In this document: positions 1 to 10,130 of the stretch, one piece after another | How positions within the stretch are numbered: the stretch's first letter is position 1 | Layout: each line of letters opens with the position of its first letter | NCBI GenBank assembly: GCA_963921825.1 | Contig: OY997591.1 | Coordinates: forward strand, 38,275,825 to 38,339,824 | DNA length: 64,000 bases | Source: Erodium maritimum | Lineage: Eukaryota; Streptophyta; Magnoliopsida; Geraniales; Geraniaceae | Direction: 5' to 3' | The notes under the pieces: generated by a model | Told to the model about the DNA's origin: nothing | Databases searched by the model: none | The model's input: the letters and a program-made list of their open reading frames with translations, nothing else | Made by a program: the position numbers and the translations under genes

Positions 1-52
1 TTATATATACATTTGGACATTTAGGATTGAACTACGGGCACTAAGACTAACA
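1..52 (-). repeat. Tip of an inverted Copia LTR
   Basis: The reverse complement of these bases is the first 50 or so bases of the Copia LTR that starts at 1199, 7971, 14406, 16872 and 23638, beginning TGTTAGTCTTAGTGCCC. The LTR therefore starts at 52 and runs leftward out of the window. It sits inside the LINE endonuclease sequence to its right. The adjacent gttac (53-57) should be repeated on the far side if this is an ordinary insertion. Whether it is a full element or a solo LTR cannot be seen. Confidence 0.85.
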
Positions 53-664
53 GTTACAGCATGATCAATTCTGCCAAAAACCTCCCTGTTCCATACCTTG
101 AGATCGTCTCTAAGACATTTTAGTTTGAACCACAACTTGTAACTGGGGGAACCAGTGCATGAGTAAGAGCTCCAAAACTTGCGAATTAGCTCAACAAAAT
201 TCTTTGAATCCAGCCACACGTTGATGAACTTAAAAGGTTTAGGGCCCCAGTTCACCACCTTTGATTCAAGTAAAATAGGACGGTGATCGGATAAGCCCCT
301 TTCCAAGCCTCTTTGAGTGATATTTTCAAATGCTACCAAGAAATCCGGAGAAACCAGGAACCGATCCAAACGGGTGGCTTTAGAACCCGGTCCATACCAC
401 GTGAATTTCCCACCTTCCATTCTCAAGTCAGTGAGACCAAGAGTTAATAAGAAATTTAGGAAACAACTGATGTCTTGCTCTGAAAAAACATTGTTCCTAC
501 GTTTCTCTGCCACCAGAACGGAGTTAAAATCACCACCTACACATATAAATTCAGTAAAACGCGAGCTGTAAGAAATAATCTCGTCCCACAAAGCAGCCCT
601 ACCAGCGTCATTGGTTGGTGCATAAACATTGATCAGTACAAAGGGGGTCTGAGCGTCACCCCAT
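53..664 (-). pseudogene. LINE ORF2 fragment, APE-type endonuclease domain
   Basis: This is part of the nicking endonuclease of an L1-type LINE, the domain that opens the target DNA for target-primed reverse transcription. Read on the minus strand it shows the order expected of this domain: LINVYAPTNDAG near 600-640, VGGDFNSVL near 520-540, an LDRFLVSPDF segment near 340-370, and SDHRPILLES near 260-290 with the catalytic aspartate-histidine pair. The frame is open from the window start to about 664, where homology stops, so the N-terminal part of the domain (the SWNVRG region) is missing. That fits the usual 5' truncation of LINE copies. The reverse transcriptase would lie to the left but is cut off by the inverted Copia LTR. 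The last residues of the open frame (LSARSSILNVQ) are translated LTR, not LINE. Confidence 0.85.
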
Positions 665-957
665 TGTTGGTGTTGTATTTTGACGTTTGGTTAAATGAAT
701 ACATACTCTTTTACTTAAAAAATTAAAGTACACATAACTAGTGGCTTTTCATGATATATTTATAATAATTGTTTTGAGATCTAGTGAATTTGTGTTGTTT
801 TGTGACAATGAAGTCACACAAGATTGTAGCTGCAAGGAAAAAACAGAAGTAGATAATGTCATGAACTATAATTAAACTTAATTAGGGTTCATAATAATTA
901 AGGATCATCTAAGTAACTTACTACAGTGCAGCGAAGACTCGGGGAATATATATGTTT
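665..957. other. Unassigned AT-rich spacer
   Basis: I see no coding signature, LTR end, inverted repeat or RNA gene in this stretch. It lies between the truncated LINE at 53-664 and the 3' tail of the second LINE, and may be old unique sequence into which the LINEs inserted. Confidence 0.4.
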
Positions 958-1198
958 TTTTATAAGCAAAAAACACGATTTTATTCAACCAAGGAGGTTG
1001 AGATTGCAGAAGAAATACAAAGAGGACACAAGGACCATAGATAGAAACACTGAAGAAAAAGAGACAAGGCTACGTTGCAGACGCTTGGGACCGAGAGTTA
1101 ACTTTAATTTGAGAACGAACCAGGCTTCCAAGTCCGCTTGAGAGGTTTCGGCTCTGTTTAAGGAAAGGAGATCAAAGCTATAGAGCTGGATTCTCGCT
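958..1198 (-). pseudogene. 3' end of the second LINE (left piece)
   Basis: On the minus strand a weakly open frame (with AETSQADLEAWFVLKLKL) stops near 995. It is followed by a short 3' region containing AATAAAA and ending in an A-rich run (tttttttata on the plus strand near 955-963), as expected of a LINE tail. The piece ends at 1198, where Copia A is inserted. Its last five bases, tcgct, recur at 9659-9663, after which the same LINE continues (9664-9760, then 25480-26136). Assignment to the LINE rests on continuity and the tail, not on a recognisable domain in this piece. Confidence 0.5.
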
Positions 1199-2886
1199 TG
1201 TTAGTCTTAGTGCCCGTAGTTCAATCCTAAATGTCCAAATGTATATATCATCGTTAGCAATAAAATTAAAGCGGCTTTATATTACTTATGTGTTGGAGTA
1301 ATATATCGATGTGTGCTCTGATCTATGCCCACCATGCGAATAGAACCATAGATCAAGATAGATCACACTCGATGAGTCCCTAGTCAACAAAGCTTCACTA
1401 GAAGCGACTAGTATGAAAGATGGCTCTTTATGGCTTACGTTCTGTTAGTCATTGGAATGAGATTCCGGAGTCTGATCATAGATATCATGTGGGACATGAT
1501 ATTGGACGACCCGCCCTGAATATGTGCCATAGATTAAGTCATGAACATATTCAGTGTTGTAGCTTGTCATGTATCCTTAGACCAAGGAGTCTTTGTGATC
1601 GCTATGTAGTCAACAACTGAGTTTGACCTGAGCCTAACGTTGTCCGTAACAGGGCTTCCATAACGGCCAGGATTGGCTTGGGGACGGGCTACATGAGTGA
1701 CACGAAAGACGGCTAAGGGATTTATCCCTCATACTATGGTATGGGAAAGATATCGGTTCTCGGCCGCTTGATCGAGAGTGACTGAAAGAATAGCATGGCC
1801 ATGCACATGATACTGGGTATCATATCTTCAGTCATCTCACATATCAAGGAACGGTGATTGAGAATAATAAGGATGACGGCTCTATGCCTTATCTCAATCA
1901 GGATATCGGAGATAAAAGGATAATGACAGGGACGACGGAAAGGTTAGAATCGACAGGGTCGATTCGTTATGTAGTGTCAGGCAATACTAAAGTCTCGTTA
2001 GTTGCCACTTAAATAGGATCAAGTAAAATGGGATTTTACGTTGATCTATTGACATGCATAAACCTAAGGGTCACACCGGAGGATGAAACTCATTGACACA
2101 TTTATGGAGAATGGCCAAAAGGGAGTTGTCTCGGGACATGACCAAAACTGGGTTTTGGGTCATGTGCCCGTAAGTGAATAGGACTTTACGGATCGAGACA
2201 AGGCTTGGAGTCTTGGGATTGATCGCGTCGGATAATGTTGGACATTTCCGGTATGGAAGGCATGGAGGCGATGAGCGAATCACGGGACCTCGTTGGAAAT
2301 GGCCACGGGCCATGTTCCAAGAGGCCCATGAAAGGCCCATGCAACCAAGGCCCATGGAACTAATTAATCAAGTCTTGATTAATTAGTACTAAGTAAGCAA
2401 GACAAGGATTAAGGTGTTGGTGATTCACCACCTAACCCAATCTTGTCTTGCCATACTTTGTCCTATTTACACCTTACTTGACACCATACTTTTCCCATGC
2501 CTTTAGTTGGACAAGTATGGGTTTTGTTATGTTTAAGTCATCTTTTTCCAACATAACAAATACAAGACAAGAATAGGAAACACATTTTCTCTCCCTCTTC
2601 CATGGCCATTTCGGGTTTGGCTAGTTTCCACCTCCATGTTTGTGTTCTTGAGTCCTCAAAGAGAAGAACTACGTGGCTTTGATTCCCATGTGGATACGTA
2701 GGCGTCTTGGAGACTCAAGCCAATCATTCGTTAACCGGTGTTCTTGTTTTGGTAAGAACTAGTGCTGAATTTTTCTCTTGTGAATCCATTCTTTGTTAGT
2801 TGTTTCATGGTTTTAATCGTCTCTTGGTTTTCATTGATTTTCCGCTGCGAGTTGGTTCATCTCCAACCCTACCTCGAGACCCATCA
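1199..2886 (+). repeat. 5' LTR of Copia A
   Basis: The LTR is 1,688 bp, TGTTAGTCTTAG to CCCATCA. It carries three GGCCCAT motifs (about 2318-2357), a palindrome with 12-bp arms (2360-2386) and, near its 3' end, the splice-donor-like TTTTG/GTAAGAAC at 2747-2759. Short open frames of 66, 70 and 94 codons recur in every LTR copy but have no coding signature. Confidence 0.95.
2360..2386. promoter_or_regulatory. Palindrome in Copia LTR, next to GGCCCAT cluster
   Basis: Two 12-bp arms (ctaattaatcaa and ttgattaattag) pair perfectly around the 3-base loop gtc. The same hairpin is present in the other complete Copia LTRs (for example near 9132-9158 and 15567-15593). Just upstream lie three GGCCCAT repeats. 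GGCCCA is the reverse complement of the plant site II core TGGGCY bound by TCP factors; a promoter role here is inference. Confidence 0.45.
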
Positions 2887-4437
2887 GTGGTATCAGAGCC
2901 GTGCTACCTTCGGGATTCACAAGACGGTGTTCAAAGTTTCGGTTTTGCTTGAAAGTTTCGTTTTTGGCATGTTGTTTTGCTAAATTGTTTGATAACATGT
3001 TTTAAATTATTGTTTATGGATTTAATGCATGTAAAATGAATTTTTGAAAATTATTTCAAATCTGGAAATTTTGAAAAAAATTTGATTTTTTGGGTCTCGG
3101 GAGCGGGACTCTCGGGGAGCCGAAACCGGGACCGAACGGGGCTCCGTTGGACGGAGCTAGGCCAAGCATGACCATTGGATGGTTGATATGCCAAGGCTAA
3201 ACCGTTTTGTTAGTTATGACGAGTTTGGAACCGTCATGATGAACTCGAAGATCAAATGTTCAAAAGTTTCATTTTTGAATGGTTTCGATAAACCGAGCAT
3301 CAAAAAATTTCGAAACTTGGCTATTAATTAAAACCGGAAAATCACATGATGTTTGATAACATGCTTGTTTGATAACACGATGTGTGATGTGATGTTGGCA
3401 TGGTGTACATAATAGCCCCGAGCTCAATTTAATTATTTATCGCTTTTCACGGCCTGCGAGCCGTTAGAGTTAGCGTGTAATTATTCTTTCAAGGTGTGGT
3501 CGTCGAACCACTTGTTTGTAATATTTATTTATTCCCGACCTGCGAGTCGTGTATTAAATTGTAATATTTTACTCAAGACGAAGAAAGGGCGAAAAGGTCA
3601 TTTGGTGGCTTTTCGGGTGTTGGCATCGGCTTGGAGTCGGTGGAGCTCAAGAAGCTAGTGGGAGTTAGTTTAGGGGGCTATTATGTGCACATTTATCGCT
3701 TTATGCTTGGTTTAGTTTATGCATGATTAATTCTATGTGTTTTAGAATTGCATGCTTAACTTTATTTACCGAGCATATCACCTCACATGCAAAGATAAAA
3801 TTGGAATTTTAATCCTTGTGTGTGAACCCTTAGAATCGTTATTACATTGGATGTAGTTGACGGGTTCGAAGGAAGAATTACATTGGATGTAATTTGAGAC
3901 ATCATTGCATTTGGAATGTAGTTGATGTGCTCATCGCATCTAGGATGTGTCAAAGTTTTAAACACAACCGGACAAGTAAAAACGGGTCATGTCCGATACC
4001 TCCCAATTATCAACACCTTACTACCTCCCCGTCCTATGGGTGTCGTGCGCATTAGCGGAGCATCCATGGGAAAGCGGGGTAGTAGGTTTGGACGACATAT
4101 GTGGGTGTCGTGCGCATTAGCGGAGCACCTACATAGTGACGGGCCATAGTTGAAAATTGGTGGACCCGACTACGATTCTCAGCCTGAGGTTGAGCTAGGG
4201 TAACAGATAGGGTAAGCCGTGTACATAAGTGCATACCCTAGCCAAGAGTCACATTGGATGTGATTGGATGGAGTCCTACCTACATAGCTCGATTAAGTGG
4301 TGAGCATTAGTTCAGCTTAATCGAGTGAATCAAGGATCTTGGTTTCAGATTCTAAAGGTTTAGAATTGATTGTTGGTGTTTAAGCTTGATCTTCATAAAA
4401 TTTATTCAGTTTACTGATTGAATTTTATCTGTTGTAG
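2752..4437 (+). other. Predicted leader intron of Copia A
   Basis: The donor TTTTG/GTAAGAAC lies in the last 140 bases of the 5' LTR. The acceptor TCTGTTGTAG/ATCAA lies 5 bases before the gag ATG at 4443, with a T-rich tract and a branch-like TACTGAT just upstream. The interval is 1,686 bp, AT-rich, lacks a long open frame and includes the primer site. Copia B has the same pair at the same spacing (18425-20110). Splicing would give a short-leader gag mRNA while unspliced RNA served as genome. This is a prediction from splice consensus only. Confidence 0.5.
2888..2900 (+). other. Primer binding site, Copia A
   Basis: TGGTATCAGAGCC begins two bases after the LTR end and is complementary to the 3' end of plant initiator methionine tRNA, the usual primer for Copia minus-strand DNA synthesis. 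Confidence 0.9.
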
Positions 4438-4442
4438 ATCAA
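2901..4442 (+). other. Untranslated leader of Copia A
   Basis: About 1.5 kb without a coding signature separates the primer site from gag. It holds two copies of a 25-bp direct repeat (GGGTGTCGTGCGCATTAGCGG plus four bases, near 4038 and 4106) and several copies of CATTGGATGTA (3840-4260). Most of it would be removed by the predicted intron. Confidence 0.6.
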
Positions 4443-4956
4443 ATGGCAAATTCAGCGAACATTAATAGTTTGTCATTAAAAACCATTCTTGACAGGGTCA
4501 AGCTAAATGGGACAAACTATTTGGACTGGTACAGAATTTTGAGGATAGTCCTCAAGTCTGAACGCAAAGAATATGTCCTTGACAAGGCTGTCTCTAAGAC
4601 CATATCAGAGTTACATGAAGTGTCATTAACTGCTCAGAAGAATATCTCAGGGATCTGGGATCCAAGGATATTCTGATGGTCAACAAGGGAATTGGAAGTG
4701 GCAAGGGCTGGGCCCATGCGCACTTGGCAGGAAAGATGAGACACCTGAGAATGTCTACTTCTACTGCCAACAGCCTGGTCATTGGAACCGGGATTACAGG
4801 AAGTTCACGGCTGATCTGAAGAAGGGCAGTGGGACTGCGCCTTCATCAAATAGCCTGGATGATCTGAAGAAGGGCAGTAGGACTGGGCCTTCATCAGGAA
4901 ACCTGGATGATCTAAGGAAGGGCGGTGGGACCGTGCCTTCATTCGGTATTAACTCT
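4443..4956 (+). pseudogene. Copia A gag remnant
   Basis: The ATG at 4443 opens a typical Copia gag N-terminus: RVKLNGTNYLDWYRILRIVL matches the LNGxNYxxWxxxL signature of this capsid family. After about 60 residues the frame runs into KNISGIWDPRIF and stops at 4674. In another frame sequence resumes with the nucleocapsid zinc knuckle near 4755-4800 (FYCQQPGHWNRDY). Most of the capsid is deleted, and the protein is far shorter than the several hundred residues usual for the family. The CX2CX4HX4C knuckle is damaged: its first cysteine is Tyr here (Cys in copy B) and its last is Tyr in both. A 48-bp tandem repeat follows. No functional capsid could be made. Confidence 0.85.
4813..4956 (+). repeat. 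48-bp tandem repeat, three units, in gag-protease linker
   Basis: Units start at 4813, 4861 and 4909 with GATCTGAAGAAGGGCAGT or a close variant. In frame each encodes 16 residues of the pattern DLKKGSGTAPSSNSLD. Copia B has the same array from about 20486. Confidence 0.85.
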
Positions 4957-6350
4957 ATAGAGCTACATCTCTCTACTTCCAAAGATTCATGGGTATTAGA
5001 TACCATGACTGAATCTCACACATGCACTAATATATGGTGGATGAAAGTAGGAGAGATTTGGAAAGCACGAAATGGACCTCAGAGTTGTGGCAACTGCTGT
5101 AGGATCCATGAGTCTTGCTTTGCCAAGAGGCCTTGTCTTAGTATTGTATAATATATATTGCATAGCTACTTTTAGTAGGAATATTATATCTGTATCCGTG
5201 TTTGACAAGGAAGGATATAATGTTAATATTGGAAATGGAGTTTTCAATGTTCTATGCAATGATATGTTTTATACCAGTACTGACATGGTTGGAGGATTGT
5301 ACATATTAGATATGGGTAACAATGCCTCAAGTTCTATATATTCCGTTAATACCAAGAGGTCTAAATCCAACGATTTAAACCTAACTCTGTTATGGTACTG
5401 TCATTTGGGTCGCATAAACAAGAAGCGCCTATCAGCACTTCAGAAGTGCGGGCTTTCAGGTTCATTCGAATTCCATTCGATCGATAGGTGCAAGGTTTGT
5501 TTGATGGTCAAAATGACTAAAGTGCCCTTTATCGATCGCGATGAAAGGGCGGGTGAATTATTGGGGCTGATACACTCGAATGTGTGTAGACCAATAAGTT
5601 CACTTGCCAGGAGGGGTTTTAGCTACTTTATCACATTTACTGATGATTACAGTAAATATGGTTATGTCTATTCGGTGAGACATAAGTCTGAAGCTTTTGA
5701 TAAATTCAAAGAGTTTAAGACTATAGTAGAAAACCAGCTCGACAAAGGTATTAAGGCACTTCGATTGGATCGAGGTGGAAAATACTTGACCACAGAGTTA
5801 TTAGATCATCTAAAAGAGAATGGGATCCTTTTGGAATGGACTCCTCCTAGGTCACTGTAGTTGAAAGGTGTAGCCAAACGGAGAAATCGGACATTGTTAG
5901 ACAATGGTCTGTTCCATGATTAGTTGGACTGATCTCCCAATCTCTTTTAGGGGTTTTGCTCTAGAGACAACCGCATTCATAGTGAATCGGGCTTCGACGA
6001 ATGGTGTGGAAGGGACACCATTTTAAAAATGGTACGGGATGATGCCCGCTTTGTCCTTCCTAAAGATTTGTGGTTGCGAGGCTTATGTGAAACATTTGGT
6101 TTCGACTAAGCTCGAACCAAGATCTGAGATATGCACCTTCGTGTGGTATCCCAAAGAAACAAGGGGATACTATTTCTACAATCCAGTGAGAACATGGTGT
6201 TCGTCGCTTGGGGTGGGGTCTTTATGGAAAAGAAGTTTTGTTTCTAAAGACGTCATTGGGAGGACTGTGCATCTCGAAGAAATTCAGGATGGTACAGATC
6301 TGTCTAAACCAATTGGCAACCCAGTAGAAAGGAGCCAGAGATTGTCGTAG
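4957..6350 (+). pseudogene. Copia A protease and integrase remnant
   Basis: The protease is recognisable by SWVLDTMTESHTCTN near 4988-5030, where the family has DTG; the glycine after the catalytic Asp-Thr is Met. The longest frame, 5072-5860, runs from the end of the protease into integrase: LWYCHLGRINKKR replaces the zinc-binding histidine pattern, LIHSNVCRP has Asn where the family has the first catalytic Asp, and LRLDRGGKYL keeps the second Asp. After a stop at 5858, GVAKRRNRTLLD near 5867-5905 has Lys where the family has the catalytic Glu. Further C-terminal integrase (CGCEAYVKH, GYYFYNP) is at 6060-6190. With two of three catalytic acidic residues replaced, the enzyme cannot be active. 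Copy B carries the same replacements. Confidence 0.85.
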
Positions 6351-6395
6351 AGTAAGAACCAATTCCTGTTACAATTCTGGAAGGTCCAAGGCGAT

Positions 6396-7400
6396 TTGAA
6401 AGGATCAATCTTCCACCTCCAAGATATGGTATCCGGAGGTGACAATGAAATCATGGTGGATCACGATGATCCAGCCACCTTTCAGGAAGTCGTGGATGGG
6501 CCCAACTCCGAGTTATGGCTTGGAGCCATGAGGGAGGAAATGCAATCCATGTCGGACAACCGAGTCTGGGAACCGGTTGATCCCATCAATGGTGTGAGGA
6601 CCATCGGATGCAAATAGATCTTCAAGGTGAAGATGGACATGGACGACAACCCTCTTACCTACAAAGCTCAACTGGTGGCGAAAGGTTATAGGCAGATCCA
6701 ATGGACTGACTATGAGGAAACCTTCTCCCTAGTGGCTATGGTCAAAATCGATCCAAATTCTTCTTGACATAACTGCGTATCATAATTACGAGATATGGCA
6801 AGTGGATGTCAAAACCGCTTTCCTAAATGGAAATTTGACTGAGTACGTTTGTATGTCTCGGCCCAAAGGTTTTGATGATCCGAAGAATAAGGGAAAGATT
6901 TATAAGTTGTTGAAATCCATTTATGGATTGAAACGAACTTCTCGGAGTTGGATCCTTTGTTTTGATGAAGCTGTAATTGGATTTGGCTTAATCAAGAACG
7001 AGGATGAATCTTGCGTTTATAAGAAGGCTAGTGGGAGCAATATTACCTTTCTGGTTCTCATTGAAAACAACATCCCAACCTTGCACGAGACTTAAGCTTT
7101 GTTGAGGAAGTGTTTTTCAATAAATGACTTAGGCGATGCTTCTTATATCTTAGGGATTAAGATATGTAGAGATCGCACCAAGAGGGTCTTGGATATAAGT
7201 CAGGGAACCTATGTGAACAAGGCATTGAGTAGGTTCTTAATGCTCGATTCAAAGAAAGTACTCTTACCCACTAGTCATGGCATTTATCTCAGCAAGACTC
7301 GGTGTCCTAAGACAACTGATGAGCTGAAAAGGATGATGAGAATCCTATGAGCCTAAGGGCAGGATCGATCATCTATGCCATGACATGTATGAGACCGGAC
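6396..7400 (+). pseudogene. Copia A reverse transcriptase remnant
   Basis: RVT_2-type reverse transcriptase begins near 6440 (ELWLGAMREEMQSM) and includes WEPVDPINGV, then MDVKTAFLNGNL at 6802, LKSIYGLKRTSRSW near 6915-6950 and LGDASYILGIKICRDR near 7129. A TAG replaces Trp in the CKWIFK motif (6615-6617), and a frame break lies near 6690-6790. The catalytic block is absent: after FLVL the frame passes straight into IENNIPTLHE (near 7051-7090), where the family has YVDDILLIGN between them. No DNA synthesis would be possible. Copy B lacks the same block, so the loss predates both insertions. Confidence 0.9.
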
Positions 7401-7970
7401 GTCTCGTAAGCCTTATGTTGTACCAGTAGACATCATTCTAACCCGGGGGAAAGATGATGCTGAACTAGTCGTCGAAGGATGAGTAGACGCTAGTTTTCCA
7501 AGACAAATCCAGATGACTTTAAAAGTCAGTCAGGATATGTGTTTACGCTGAATGGCAGAGCTTTAGCTGGGAGAGCGTAAAGCAAGATACCATTGCCGAA
7601 TCTACGACAGAGGCCAAGTACATGGATGCTGCAGAGGCAGCTAAGGAGGCTATGTGGATTTGGAAATTCATGGCAGGGCTGGGTGTAATTAAAAACCCAT
7701 CCAGCCCGGTGAATCCATCTTGCGACAACACAAGGGCCATTGCGCAAGCTAAAAGCCTAGATCGTATAACAAATCCAAACATGTACTGCGGCGTATCCAC
7801 CTCATCAGATAAATACTGAACTGAGGTGAAGTGAAGATAACCGATATTGCAACAGATGATAACATAGCCAACCCTTTGACTAAGACAGTCTCACTGCCTG
7901 AACATGTTAGACATGTAAAGTCGATGGGGACATATTGGAGTTTAGATTGGAACTAGGGCAAGTGGGAGAT
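7401..7970 (+). pseudogene. Copia A RNase H remnant and polypurine tract
   Basis: RNase H is seen in fragments: AESTTEAKYMDAAEAAKEAM near 7595-7660, NPSCDNTRAIAQAK near 7714-7755 and DDNIANPLTK near 7855-7885. Stops and frameshifts separate them. The purine-rich gggcaagtgggagat (7956-7970), directly before the 3' LTR, is the plus-strand primer site. Confidence 0.85.
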
Positions 7971-9658
7971 TGTTAGTCTTAGTGCCCGTAGCTCAATCAT
8001 AAATGTCCAAATGTATATATCATCGTTAGCAATAAAATTAAAGCGGCTTTATATTACTTATGTGTTGGAGTAATATATCGATGTGTGCTCTGATCTATGC
8101 CCACCATGCGAATAGAACCATAGATCAAGATAGATCACACTCGATGAGTCCCTAGTCAACAAAGCTTCACTAGAAGCGACTAGTATGAAAGATGGCTCTT
8201 TATGGCTTACGTTCTGTTAGTCATTGGAATGAGATTCCGGAGTCTGATCATAGATATCATGTGGGACATGATATTGGACGACCCGCCCTGAATATGTGCC
8301 ATAGATTAAGTCATGAACATATTCAGTGTTGTAGCTTGTCATGTATCCTTAGACCAAGGAGTCTTTGTGATCGCTATGTAGTCAACAACTGAGTTTGACC
8401 TGAGCCTAACGTTGTCCGTAACAGGGCTTCCATAACGGCCAGGATTGGCTTGGGGACGGGCTACATGAGTGACACGAAAGACGGCTAAGGGATTTATCCC
8501 TCATACTATGGTATGGGAAAGATATCGGTTCTCGGCCGCTTGATCGAGAGTGACTGAAAGAATAGCATGGCCATGCACATGATACTGGGTATCATATCTT
8601 CAGTCATCTCACATATCAAGGAACGGTGATTGAGAATAATAAGGATGACGGCTCTATGCCTTATCTCAATCAGGATATCGGAGATAAAAGGATAATGACA
8701 GGGACGACGGAAAGGTTAGAATCGACAGGGTCGATTCGTTATGTAGTGTCAGGCAATACTAAAGTCTCGTTAGTTGCCACTTAAATAGGATCAAGTAAAA
8801 TGGGATTTTACGTTGATCTATTGACATGCATAAACCTAAGGGTCACACCGGAGGATGAAACTCATTGACACATTTATGGAGAATGGCCAAAAGGGAGTTG
8901 TCTCGGGACATGACCAAAACTGGGTTTTGGGTCATGTGCCCGTAAGTGAATAGGACTTTACGGATCGAGACAAGGCTTGGAGTCTTGGGATTGATCGCGT
9001 CGGATAATGTTGGACATTTCCGGTATGGAAGGCATGGAGGCGATGAGCGAATCGCGGGACCTCGTTGGAAATGGCCACGGGCCATGTTCCAAGAGGCCCA
9101 TGAAAGGCCCATGCAACCAAGGCCCATGGAACTAATTAATCAAGTCTTGATTAATTAGTACTAAGTAAGCAAGACAAGGATTAAGGTGTTGGTGATTCAC
9201 CACCTAACCCAATCTTGTCTTGCCATACTTTGTCCTATTTACACCTTACTTGACACCATACTTTTCCCATGCCTTTAGTTGGACAAGTATGGGTTTTGTT
9301 ATGTTTAAGTCATCTTTTTCCAACATAACAAATACAAGACAAGAATAGGAAACACATTTTCTCTCCCTCTTCCATGGCCATTTCGGGTTTGGCTAGTTTC
9401 CACCTCCATGTTTGTGTTCTTGAGTCCTCAAAGAGAAGAACTACGTGGCTTTGATTCCCATGTGGATACGTAGGCGTCTTGGAGACTCAAGCCAATCATT
9501 CGTTAACCGGTGTTCTTGTTTTGGTAAGAACTAGTGCTGAATTTTTCTCTTGTGAATCCATTCTTTGTTAGTTGTTTCATGGTTTTAATCGTCTCTTGGT
9601 TTTCATTGATTTTCCGCTGCGAGTTGGTTCATCTCCAACCCTACCTCGAGACCCATCA
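7971..9658 (+). repeat. 3' LTR of Copia A
   Basis: It is 1,688 bp, the same length as the 5' LTR. By eye it differs at about three sites (for example gtagctcaatcat against gtagttcaatcct, and cgaatcgcgg against cgaatcacgg). It ends at CCCATCA and is followed by the target duplication tcgct. Confidence 0.95.
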
Positions 9659-9663
9659 TCGCT

Positions 9664-9760
9664 AAGATTGCACATTCAGATTCGGAAGTAGCCGAGAAAA
9701 ACAAAGCGCTTTATGAAAATGACCTTCAACCAAACATGTTTAACAACTCGAGAGGAAGAC
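9664..9760 (-). pseudogene. Second LINE, middle piece
   Basis: This is a 97-bp remainder of the LINE between Copia A and gypsy G. On the minus strand its frame ATSESECAILARIQLYS continues across the Copia A site into the piece at 958-1198. It ends with aagac (9756-9760), the target duplication of gypsy G. Confidence 0.5.
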
Positions 9761-10101
9761 TGTCATCAACGTGATCAGAGACGTGTATGAATCGAAGGAA
9801 CAGAAGAAGAATTGAAGGAAATGTAGTTGTTTATTGCTGAAATTGGAGAAGCTTACACAACATCAGAGAAGCTCTGTCTCTCTTGATGCTTGCCAAATCT
9901 ACTCAGTACACACATAATGAGCTCTCAGCTCGTCACTCTCCTCTTTATACCTCTCCCCAACTCTAACTAACTGTAACAGAATCGTAACAGCTCTAACAAA
10001 CCTCTAACTACCCCTAACAACTTCTAACCTTCTCGCAGCTTCTCTTTCACGTGTCTTTATTTGCGCTGACGTGTCTCTAACAGTAGAAATCTATCATGAC
10101 A
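9761..10101 (-). repeat. 3' LTR of gypsy G
   Basis: The 341-bp LTR runs from TGTCATCAAC at 9761 to ATGACA at 10101, and its ends are inverted repeats. It matches the split copy at 16682-16871 plus 25331-25474. Confidence 0.9.
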
Positions 10102-10121
10102 ATTGCCCCTCCCTCTCGCGA
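10102..10121 (-). other. Polypurine tract of gypsy G
   Basis: On the minus strand the bases directly upstream of the 3' LTR read cgagagggaggggcaat, a purine-rich plus-strand primer site. Confidence 0.75.
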
Positions 10122-10130
10122 GGCTTGTCC

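Larger units (their letters stand above)
1199..9658 (+). mobile_element. Complete Ty1-copia element A (non-autonomous)
   Basis: This is an 8,460-bp LTR retrotransposon with two 1,688-bp LTRs (1199-2886, 7971-9658) that begin TG and end CA. It is bounded by the perfect 5-bp duplication tcgct (1194-1198, 9659-9663). A Met-tRNA primer site follows the left LTR and a purine tract precedes the right one. Domain order is gag, protease, integrase, reverse transcriptase, RNase H, which defines the Copia superfamily. The LTRs differ by about three bases by eye, so insertion is recent, yet every coding domain is broken: the gag is largely deleted, the protease DTG is changed, two integrase catalytic residues are replaced, and the reverse transcriptase YVDD block is missing. 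Copia B has the same defects. The element sits inside the second LINE. Confidence 0.95.

Noticed and set aside
1420..1620. 66-, 70- and 94-codon frames that recur almost unchanged at five or more places
   Set aside because: They lie inside copies of the same Copia LTR (for example 2071-2386, 8192-8392, 15278-15593). Their conservation is that of recent LTR copies; frames on opposite strands are equally conserved and none matches a protein pattern.
2888..2905. tRNA-like TGGTATCAGAGC sequences
   Set aside because: Only the 3' end of initiator Met-tRNA is matched, next to LTR ends. They are primer sites, not tRNA genes.
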